From Christensenella sp. UBA5327 (GTDB lineage Bacteria; Bacillota; Clostridia; Christensenellales; Aristaeellaceae), in assembly GCA_002411105.1 (NCBI GenBank), contig DHQX01000036.1:93733-103959 (forward strand): 10,227 bases of DNA, in the 5' to 3' direction. Below are positions 1 through 5,440 of the stretch, one piece after another. The position numbers and the translations under genes are program-made. Positions within the stretch are counted from its first letter, which is position 1. Every line of letters begins with the position of its first letter. Below the pieces are notes generated by a model that saw only the letters and a list, made by a program, of their open reading frames with translations, made no database searches and had not been told where the DNA came from.

Positions 1-780
1 GAGTGTTACAAGCAGCGCATGGAGCGGGGCCTCACCTTCCTGGAGTTCAACTATATGGTGATGCAGGGCTATGACTTTCTGGAGCTCTACCGCCGGCACA
101 ACTGCGTCTTGCAGATGGGCGGGGACGATCAGTGGAGCAACATGCTGGCAGGCGCTGACCTCATCCGCCGGATGGAGCGGGCCCCCGCCTACGCCTGCAC
201 CTTCAACCTGCTGATGAACGCAGAGGGCCAAAAAATGGGCAAGACCGAAAAGGGCGCCCTGTGGCTGGATGCGCAGATGTGCAGCCCCTATGAGTTTTTC
301 CAGTATTGGCGCAACATCGCTGATGCCGATGTGAAAAAGACCCTGGCCATGCTCACCTTTTTGCCCATGGACGAGGTGAACCGCTTAAGCGCCCTGGAAG
401 GATCCGCCATCAACGAGGCAAAGACCGTTCTGGCCTTTGAAACCACCAAGCTGGTGCATGGCGAGGCCGAGGCGGAAAAAGCCCGGGAGGCTTCCAGCGC
501 CCTGTTTTCAGGCGGCGGCAGCATGACAGATGTCCCCACCTTTGTCATCACCCCCCAGCAACTGGAGGAGGACAGCAGACTGACCACCGTTCTCTTCCTG
601 TGCGGTTTGTGTTCCAGCCGCTCTGATGCCCGGAAGATGGTGCAGCAGGGAGCTGTGATGATGGACGAGACAAAAATCACCGATACGGATTTTGCCATCA
701 CGGCAAATAATATCCCCAGCGAAGGGGTGCTGCTGCGCCGGGGCAAAAAACAATACTGCAGGCTTATGGTCAAGCGGTGA
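1..780 (+). CDS. tyrS: Tyrosyl-tRNA synthetase, C-terminal part (5' truncated by window edge)
   Basis: Cytoplasmic class I aminoacyl-tRNA synthetase that charges tRNA-Tyr with tyrosine. The frame is open from base 1, so the gene begins upstream. About 259 codons are visible; the family is usually a little over 400 residues, so the Rossmann half with the HIGH motif is missing. Visible landmarks are the tyrosine/tRNA-binding stretch with LQMGGDDQWSNMLAG (about 111-156), the KMSKS-type loop as KMGKT (232-246, comparable to KFGKT in bacillary enzymes), and a C-terminal S4 RNA-binding domain from about 580 with a SRSDARKMVQQG segment. The frame is intact to TGA 778-780. It overlaps the next gene by four bases (GTGA), so translation of the two is probably coupled. 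The family call is sure; the symbol rests on this C-terminal part only. Confidence 0.95.
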   Translation, partial: ECYKQRMERGLTFLEFNYMVMQGYDFLELYRRHNCVLQMGGDDQWSNMLAGADLIRRMERAPAYACTFNLLMNAEGQKMGKTEKGALWLDAQMCSPYEFFQYWRNIADADVKKTLAMLTFLPMDEVNRLSALEGSAINEAKTVLAFETTKLVHGEAEAEKAREASSALFSGGGSMTDVPTFVITPQQLEEDSRLTTVLFLCGLCSSRSDARKMVQQGAVMMDETKITDTDFAITANNIPSEGVLLRRGKKQYCRLMVKR

Positions 781-1421
781 GTATCCGGCAGGATTTCCTC
801 ACCCTGGCAAAAGCTGCCACCGCTTTGCATATCGTGCAAAAAAGCCGCTTTATCGCCGCCGCCACCCCGGTTGCCACCGAGGAGGAGGCATTGGAGCATG
901 TCAAAAAACAGCGGGCGGAGTATAAAGCCGCCACGCACTATTGTTATGCTTATATCATCGGTGAAAACGCCGGCATCATGCGCTACCAGGACGATGGCGA
1001 GCCCTCAGGCACAGCCGGGATGCCCATCCTTGAGGCGCTGCGCCAGAACGATGCGGTCAACGCCTGCATCGTGGTGACGCGCTACTTTGGCGGCGTCCTG
1101 CTGGGGGCAGGCGGCCTCACCCGGGCATACAGCCACGCCGCCAACGAGGCGGTCAAGGCGGCGGGGCTGGCGCTGGTGGAGCCCAGCATAACGCTTGCAA
1201 TCACCGTGGATTATCCCCATTGGGACAAGCTGGAATACCTCCTCAGCCAGCGCCCGGTAGCCCGGGTGGACAAAGCCTTTTCCGACCGCGTCACCCTCAC
1301 CCTCACCGTGCGGAGCAAAGATGCGGATACGCTCAGCCAGGAGGTGCTGGACAGCACCCTGGGCACAGCGGTTATCTCGTCCAGTGATCCTTTCCCCTGG
1401 CAGTGGCCGGTTCTAAGATAA
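777..1421 (+). CDS. YigZ/IMPACT family protein
   Basis: 214-residue protein of the YigZ/IMPACT (UPF0029) family. The start is GTG at 777, inside the tyrS stop (GTGA), which suggests termination-reinitiation. Family hallmarks are a KSRFIAAATPV segment near the N-terminus, DDGEPSGTAGMPIL at about residues 76-89, and RYFGGVLLGAGGLTRAYS at about residues 102-119. The first two thirds form a ribosomal S5 domain 2-like fold. The remainder matches the small ferredoxin-like C-terminal domain of bacterial YigZ proteins. Eukaryotic IMPACT binds GCN1 and affects translational control; the bacterial role is not settled, so no enzymatic function is claimed. Its last 9 bases overlap the 3' end of the convergent HAD gene. 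Length is normal for the family. Confidence 0.9.
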   Translation: MSIRQDFLTLAKAATALHIVQKSRFIAAATPVATEEEALEHVKKQRAEYKAATHYCYAYIIGENAGIMRYQDDGEPSGTAGMPILEALRQNDAVNACIVVTRYFGGVLLGAGGLTRAYSHAANEAVKAAGLALVEPSITLAITVDYPHWDKLEYLLSQRPVARVDKAFSDRVTLTLTVRSKDADTLSQEVLDSTLGTAVISSSDPFPWQWPVLR

Positions 1422-2243
1422 ACAGCAGAATTTATGAATGGCTTCCGCCACCCCGTCATCCACATTGGCGGCGGTCAGATGAATGGCGGCGTCCTTCACC
1501 GCCTGGGCGGCGTTGCCCATGGCCACGCTGATGCCTGCATAGGCCAGCATGGGCAGGTCATTGAGCTGGTCTCCCAGCGCCAGGATATTCTCCCGCCGGA
1601 TTCCCATCCGCACCGCCAGGTCATGCAGCCCTGTTCCCTTTGAGATATTGGCCGGCATGATCTCGATGTTGTTGACGTTGGACTGGGTGAGGGAGTGATC
1701 CGGCACACAATCAAGGGCGGCCTGGATCACGGACAGGTCATGCCCACCTTGTGTATGATAGATATAGAACTTGTACAGCGGGTGATTCACCGCGTCAAGG
1801 CAGGCTTCCTTTCCATAGTAATAGGACACCCGGTCACGGATTTCAGCCCGGTCGATAAAATCGGTTTCGGAATGATGCCGGTTTTCCTTGAACCTGGCAT
1901 AGACCGCGTTTCGTCCAAAGATGAAGTATCCCTCCCCCAGCTCCTCCAGCACCTCCACAGCGCATCGCGCAGTTTCCGGCAGCATCAGGTGTTCTGTCAG
2001 AACATTGCCAAAGGGCTTGTCATAGATCACGCAGCCGTTGAGGCTGATCACAGCGCCCTCAAGCCCCGCGTCCTTCATCACCATGGAGGCATCGTCCGGG
2101 AACCGGCCGGTGCAGGCGGCAAAGTGGACGCCTTTCTTCCGTGCCTCCCAGATAGCCCGCACCGTGCGCTCTGAAACCTGGGAATGCTGATTGAGCAGCG
2201 TCCCGTCCATATCAACGGCGATCAGGCGTACCTCTGGTGTCAT
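1413..2243 (-). CDS. Cof-type HAD-IIB family hydrolase
   Basis: Cytoplasmic haloacid dehalogenase-superfamily phosphatase, Cof/IIB subfamily; these act on sugar phosphates, nucleotides or flavin phosphates, and the substrate cannot be read from sequence. With the ATG start at 2243 it has 276 residues, normal for the family. Motif I is DMDGT with the nucleophile Asp11 and the acid/base Asp13. Motif II is the TGR at about 45-47. The motif III Lys is in ISKGTG at about 202. Motif IV is GDQLND at about 224-229. The large middle region is the IIB cap. A TTG at 2250-2252 could add three residues, but it directly abuts the AAGGGGG ribosome site, whereas ATG 2241-2243 sits nine bases from it. It follows the pseudouridine synthase gene by a short gap and is probably co-transcribed. 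The stop overlaps the end of the convergent yigZ-like gene. Confidence 0.92.
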   Translation of the reverse strand: MTPEVRLIAVDMDGTLLNQHSQVSERTVRAIWEARKKGVHFAACTGRFPDDASMVMKDAGLEGAVISLNGCVIYDKPFGNVLTEHLMLPETARCAVEVLEELGEGYFIFGRNAVYARFKENRHHSETDFIDRAEIRDRVSYYYGKEACLDAVNHPLYKFYIYHTQGGHDLSVIQAALDCVPDHSLTQSNVNNIEIMPANISKGTGLHDLAVRMGIRRENILALGDQLNDLPMLAYAGISVAMGNAAQAVKDAAIHLTAANVDDGVAEAIHKFCCLS

Positions 2244-2252
2244 GTCTGGCAA

Positions 2253-2259
2253 CCCCCTT
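2253..2259 (-). promoter_or_regulatory. Ribosome binding site deciding the HAD hydrolase start
   Basis: Read on the minus strand the bases are AAGGGGG. They lie nine bases before ATG 2243-2241 and directly touch the alternative TTG 2252-2250, so the ATG is the favoured start. The site occupies nearly all of the gap after the upstream stop codon (2268-2266). Confidence 0.7.
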
Positions 2260-2265
2260 ATCCAA

Positions 2266-3117
2266 TCAAAATGGCGCAGGCACCCGGAAAACCCTGCCCC
2301 TGAGGGATTCTACCCCGCCTTCCTGCGGAAAAGCAAGGGACACCGCGCACAGCCTGAGCCCCGGCTGCCCCTGGGCGCGGTTGAAGGCACGGTCTCCATA
2401 CAGGTCATCCCCCAGGATTGGGTGTCCCAGGTGGGCCAGGTGGGCACGGATCTGATGGGTACGCCCTGTATATAACCTCACCTCAAGGCGGGTGACATCG
2501 CCTGGCGCCAGCACCTTATACCCGGTGACAATGTCCCGGCTGCCGGGTATCCTGCTGTCGCTGACTGTCACCCGGGCCTTTCTGGCGTCCTTAGTGGACC
2601 AGGCGGTCAGCGTTGCTTCTGCTGGCTCGGGCGTTCCCCGCACCAGGCACTCATAGGTTTTGATCACTTCCCGTGCTTTGAAGGCCGCCTGTGCCGATTC
2701 CGCTGACGCCTCATCCTTGGCGATCAGGCAAAGCCCGCTGGTCTGGTTGTCCAGGCGGTGACACAGTGCCGGCTGATAGCGCCCCTCCGCCCGGGCATCC
2801 GCCCAGCTGATCAGCGTCAGCCCGCTTTGCGCATGCTGGTCGGTGTTGATGCCAGCGGGCTTGTTGGCGATCAGATACTTCTCATCCTCATAGACGATGG
2901 GGATATCCTGCATGGCATGCCTGGTGTACATCACAATCTCATCCCCAGGCTTTACCTGGACGTTGCCGGATACGCGCACCTGGTTGACCAGCACGTCCTT
3001 TTTCCTGAGGGATTCCCGCAGGGCATGCTCCGGCAGCATCGGCCAGGCCCGCCGCATGGCCTTCATCAAAGTGAAGCCCGCTGCCTGCTGTGCCACCCTT
3101 GACATATACCTGTGCAC
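2266..3117 (-). CDS. RluA-family pseudouridine synthase with S4 domain
   Basis: Converts specific uridines in structured RNA (probably 23S rRNA) to pseudouridine. From GTG 3117 it has 283 residues. An N-terminal S4-like RNA-binding domain spans about residues 1-65. The catalytic domain carries the RluA motif CHRLDNQTSG with catalytic Asp at about 123, where many relatives have HRLDRDTSG. It also has the conserved TGRTHQIR (about 218-225) and GDDLYG (about 236-241). Start choice: GTG 3117-3115 has AGAAAGG eight bases before it and gives a natural S4 N-terminus. Upstream in-frame alternatives are ATG 3165 and TTG 3177, and ATG 3105 lies downstream. It is first in a minus-strand pair with the HAD hydrolase and divergent from the liv operon. 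Which member of the RluA group and which target uridine are unknown. Confidence 0.92.
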   Translation of the reverse strand: MHRYMSRVAQQAAGFTLMKAMRRAWPMLPEHALRESLRKKDVLVNQVRVSGNVQVKPGDEIVMYTRHAMQDIPIVYEDEKYLIANKPAGINTDQHAQSGLTLISWADARAEGRYQPALCHRLDNQTSGLCLIAKDEASAESAQAAFKAREVIKTYECLVRGTPEPAEATLTAWSTKDARKARVTVSDSRIPGSRDIVTGYKVLAPGDVTRLEVRLYTGRTHQIRAHLAHLGHPILGDDLYGDRAFNRAQGQPGLRLCAVSLAFPQEGGVESLRGRVFRVPAPF

Positions 3118-3125
3118 CCAGCCCG

Positions 3126-3132
3126 CCTTTCT
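3126..3132 (-). promoter_or_regulatory. Ribosome binding site supporting a GTG start for the pseudouridine synthase
   Basis: On the minus strand the bases read AGAAAGG, with an 8-base spacer to GTG 3117-3115. The longer starts at ATG 3165 and TTG 3177 lack a comparable purine tract at proper spacing, and they would add residues with no counterpart in the S4 domain. This is inference from sequence alone. Confidence 0.5.
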
Positions 3133-3158
3133 GTGCAAGAAAACACAACTTTTGATCA

Positions 3159-3197
3159 GCACCATATTACCATACAAGCGGATGGTTATTGTGGTGC
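3159..3197. repeat. Imperfect inverted repeat upstream of the pseudouridine synthase gene
   Basis: Left arm 3159-3173 (GCACCATATTACCAT) and right arm 3182-3197 (ATGGTTATTGTGGTGC) flank the 8-base loop ACAAGCGG. The outer 6 and inner 5 base pairs are perfect; the middle has one mismatch, one wobble and one bulge. No T-run follows on either strand, so it is not a classic terminator. The right arm is shared with the perfect dyad at 3184-3204, so the two foldings exclude each other. It lies between the divergent pseudouridine synthase and liv genes. Confidence 0.5.
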
Positions 3198-3204
3198 AAT
3201 AACC
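3184..3204. promoter_or_regulatory. Perfect 8-5-8 dyad, candidate operator upstream of the liv operon
   Basis: GGTTATTG (3184-3191), spacer TGGTG, CAATAACC (3197-3204): both 8-base arms match perfectly. No T-run follows on either strand, which favours a protein-binding site over a terminator. It lies between the divergent pseudouridine synthase and liv genes. Its centre (3194) is about 97 bases before the liv start site predicted from the candidate promoter. The architecture (8-base arms, 5-base spacer, GGT/ACC ends) matches the dyad at 9078-9098, although the symmetric core is A-N11-T here and not T-N11-A. The binding protein is unknown. Confidence 0.5.
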
Positions 3205-3255
3205 GCTGAAAACCTCATGAAGATCGCCAAATACAAGAGAAAAACAGCCGGCAAC

Positions 3256-3284
3256 TTGTATATAGATTCACATTTTTGTATTCT
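3256..3284 (+). promoter_or_regulatory. Candidate promoter of the liv operon
   Basis: TTGTAT (3256-3261), a 17-base spacer, and TATTCT (3279-3284) form a plausible but weak sigma-A-type promoter (3 and 4 of 6 consensus matches). Transcription would start near 3291, leaving a leader of about 44 bases before the livJ-type ATG. A short hairpin, ATCGC (3293-3297) and GCGAT (3304-3308), would lie at the start of that leader. The surrounding bases are clearly A/T-rich compared with flanking genes. Confidence 0.4.
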
Positions 3285-3317
3285 CTTCTGCAATCGCGGA
3301 CATGCGATAAGATAGAC

Positions 3318-3324
3318 AAGGAGG
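3318..3324 (+). promoter_or_regulatory. Strong ribosome binding site of the liv binding protein
   Basis: Perfect AAGGAGG, ten bases before ATG 3335. A second ATG at 3330-3332 lies only five bases from it and reads ATG TCA TGA, a two-codon frame whose stop overlaps the real start. The 3335 start is chosen because it opens the signal peptide and the long frame. Confidence 0.7.
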
Positions 3325-3334
3325 TCAGGATGTC

Positions 3335-4465
3335 ATGAAAAAACGGTCTTTGTTGTCCCTGCTGCTCATGCTCGTGCTCGTTCTTTCCGCTTTTGCCCCA
3401 GCAATGGCGGAAGAGGTCATTAAGATTGGAGGCATTGGCGTCCTGTCCGGAGACTATGCCCTGTATGGCCTGGCTGTAAAGGAAGGCGTTGATCTGTATG
3501 TCAAGCAGGCCAATGAAGCCGGCGGCGTGAACGGCAAGAAAGTGGAAGTGGTCTGGGAAGACACCCAGGGTGAAGCCGCCAACGCCATCAGCGCCTATTA
3601 CAAGGTCACTGAGCAGGATGGCGTAGTCGCCATCATCGGCGGCGTGCTGTCGGGCGAATCCAAGGCCCTGGCTGAGGTGTCCGCTGAAGACGGCGTGCCC
3701 CAGATCTCCCCTTCCGCCACGGCATATGATGTCACCACCGGCCGCCCCAACGTGTTCCGCACCTGCTTCCTTGATCCCTTCCAGGCGAAGGCCGTCGCCC
3801 AGTTTATGGCGAATGAGGGCATCAAGAAAGTGGCGGTCCTGTATGACAACGCGACGGAGTACTCCGCAGGCCTGTACGAATCCTTCAAGGAGAGGTGCGC
3901 GGAGCTGGGTGTTGAGATCGTCGCCGCCGAATCCGCTGCCTATGGCGACAAGGATTATAAAACCCAGCTCACCACCGTGCAGAATGCTGCGCCTGAGGCA
4001 GTCTTCCTGCCCTATTATGGCGCTGACGCGGCGATGATCCTGGCCCAGGCCAAGGAGCTGGGGCTGGATGTGAAGTTCTACGGCGCAGACGGCATCTCTG
4101 ACATTGTTGACTATGTAGCTGACAAGAGCCTGCTGACCAACCTGGTGTACACCGATCACTTCTCAACCGGCGCCCAGAGCGAGATTTCCAAGAAGTTTGT
4201 TGAGGATTTTCAGGCCGAGTACGGCAAGATGCCCACCATCTCCTTCTCCGCCACCGGCTATGATGCCGCGGTTGTGTTGCTCTCAGCCATTGAGAAGGCC
4301 GGCACCCAGAAGGAAGACATTGTGGAGGCCATCAAAGCCACCAACCTGACCGCTGTCAGCGGCAACATCACCTTTGATGACCACAACGACCCCATCAAAA
4401 GCACCTTCTTCCAGACCTTTGACGCTCAGGGCAACAAGCTGTTCCTTACACAGGTTGACCCGTAA
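3335..4465 (+). CDS. livJ: Branched-chain amino acid ABC transporter, substrate-binding protein
   Basis: Extracytoplasmic receptor of a LIV/HAAT-type importer, periplasmic-binding fold class I (Peripla_BP_6/LivJ type), 376 residues. Residues 1-25 are a signal peptide: KKR, a Leu-rich core, then APAMA before EE, which fits signal peptidase I cleavage after Ala25. There is no Cys, so no lipobox. The mature N-terminus IKIGGIGVLSGDYALYG is the usual LivJ ligand-cleft opening, with the SPSATAYDVT region at about 127-136 lining the site in relatives. Leu/Ile/Val is the default ligand, but LivJ-like receptors also bind other amino acids, amides or urea. It is first in the operon, has the best ribosome site, and is followed by an attenuator-like hairpin, consistent with high expression of the receptor. 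The symbol denotes the family, not a proven substrate. Confidence 0.92.
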   Translation: MKKRSLLSLLLMLVLVLSAFAPAMAEEVIKIGGIGVLSGDYALYGLAVKEGVDLYVKQANEAGGVNGKKVEVVWEDTQGEAANAISAYYKVTEQDGVVAIIGGVLSGESKALAEVSAEDGVPQISPSATAYDVTTGRPNVFRTCFLDPFQAKAVAQFMANEGIKKVAVLYDNATEYSAGLYESFKERCAELGVEIVAAESAAYGDKDYKTQLTTVQNAAPEAVFLPYYGADAAMILAQAKELGLDVKFYGADGISDIVDYVADKSLLTNLVYTDHFSTGAQSEISKKFVEDFQAEYGKMPTISFSATGYDAAVVLLSAIEKAGTQKEDIVEAIKATNLTAVSGNITFDDHNDPIKSTFFQTFDAQGNKLFLTQVDP

Positions 4466-4484
4466 ACCGCTCTCTTTGCTATAT

Positions 4485-4512
4485 AGGGGAGGAAAACCAT
4501 TCCTCCCCTTTT
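4485..4512 (+). terminator. Intrinsic terminator/attenuator between livJ-type gene and livH
   Basis: Arms AGGGGAGGAA (4485-4494) and TTCCTCCCCT (4500-4509) pair perfectly over 10 bases around the 5-base loop AACCA. A run of four T's (4509-4512) follows. The hairpin is strong but the T-run is short, which fits partial termination. It lies 19 bases after the receptor stop and 41 bases before the livH start. In many ABC operons such a hairpin keeps receptor mRNA above permease and ATPase mRNA; that role here is inference. Confidence 0.8.
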
Positions 4513-4543
4513 GCAAATGTATCCCGATGATTTCCTGATGATT

Positions 4544-4548
4544 GAGGT
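4544..4548 (+). promoter_or_regulatory. Ribosome binding site deciding the livH start
   Basis: GAGGT at 4544-4548 lies five bases before ATG 4554. The longer in-frame TTG at 4542-4544 overlaps this site itself, so it cannot use it. The ATG at 4554 is therefore the start. Confidence 0.65.
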
Positions 4549-4553
4549 ACACC

Positions 4554-5432
4554 ATGACTTTGTTTTTAAGCCAGCTGATCAACGGTCTGCATGTGGGCAT
4601 CATCTATGCCCTCATCGCCCTGGGGTATACGATGGTTTACGGCATCGTAAAGCTCATCAACTTCGCCCACGGAGACATCATCATGATTGGTGCGTACACC
4701 GCGGTGATCACGCTTTCCACCCTGGGGTGGTCAGCGCCTGTGGCGCTGCTGGCGGCCATTGCGCTGTGCGTGCTGTTTGGCATCACCATTGAGCGGATAG
4801 CCTACAAGCCCCTGCGTTCCTCACCCCGGATATCCTCCCTCATCACCGCCATCGGGGTGAGCATGCTGCTGCAAAACCTGGCGCTCCTGATTTTTGGCGC
4901 GGCGTCAAAACCCTTTCCCACGGTGCTCAATGTGCCACCCCTGCGCTTTTCCGGCATTCAGATCAGCTTTGTCACGGTGCTTACCATCGTGGTTTCGGTG
5001 TTGCTCATGGCGCTGCTTCAAGGCTTTGTCAAAACAAGCAGAGCAGGCAAAGCCATGCGCGCTGCCAGCGAGGACTATAAAACCGCCCAGCTGATGGGCA
5101 TCAACGTGAACACCACCATCACCCTCACCTTTGCCATTGGCTGCGCCCTGGCCGGCATCGGCTCTTTTCTCTACTGCATGGCCTATCCCGCGGTATCGCC
5201 CACCATGGGGTCGCTGCCGGGCTTAAAAGCCTTTATCGCGGCAGTGCTGGGGGGCATTGGCATCATCCCCGGCGCCATGCTGGGGGGTGTGGTGATGGGC
5301 ATCGCCGAGAGCCTGACCAAAGCCTATATCTCCACCCAGATGAGCGATGCCGTTGTCTACGGCATCCTCATCATCGTGCTGCTGGTGAAGCCCACAGGCT
5401 TGCTTGGCAAGATCACCCGGGAAAAGGTGTGA
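4554..5432 (+). CDS. livH: Branched-chain amino acid ABC transporter, permease LivH
   Basis: Inner-membrane permease subunit, 292 residues from ATG 4554, normal for LivH. It is hydrophobic throughout, with around eight likely membrane segments. The N-terminal family signature is visible: GIIYALIALGYTMVYG followed by INFAHGD at about residues 35-41 and MIGAY. The cytoplasmic coupling loop (RAASEDYKTAQLMGI, about 169-183) is the contact site for the ATPase. The C-terminal half has LKAFIAAVLGGIG and ends with KPTGLLGK, as in relatives. It should pair with the LivM half of the next gene to form the substrate channel. The next start is eight bases after its stop, with GAGG overlapping the stop region, so translation is probably coupled. 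Confidence 0.93.
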   Translation: MTLFLSQLINGLHVGIIYALIALGYTMVYGIVKLINFAHGDIIMIGAYTAVITLSTLGWSAPVALLAAIALCVLFGITIERIAYKPLRSSPRISSLITAIGVSMLLQNLALLIFGAASKPFPTVLNVPPLRFSGIQISFVTVLTIVVSVLLMALLQGFVKTSRAGKAMRAASEDYKTAQLMGINVNTTITLTFAIGCALAGIGSFLYCMAYPAVSPTMGSLPGLKAFIAAVLGGIGIIPGAMLGGVVMGIAESLTKAYISTQMSDAVVYGILIIVLLVKPTGLLGKITREKV

Positions 5433-5440
5433 GGTAGCGC

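Noticed and set aside
232..246. KMGKT in place of canonical KMSKS in tyrosyl-tRNA synthetase
   Set aside because: Variants with G in this position, such as KFGKT, are normal in bacterial TyrS.
1695..2174. Plus-strand open frame opposite the HAD hydrolase
   Set aside because: Antisense to a gene with all four HAD motifs; it has no motif of its own.
3164..3199. Possible minus-strand promoter for the pseudouridine synthase (TTGCAC with TATGGT or TAATAT)
   Set aside because: Spacers are 19 or 24 bases and the -10 matches only 4 of 6; too weak to annotate, though a promoter must lie in this area.
3215..4159. Minus-strand open frame of 314 codons opposite the receptor gene
   Set aside because: Exact antisense of a clearly conserved binding protein; its composition and lack of family motifs mark it as a shadow frame.
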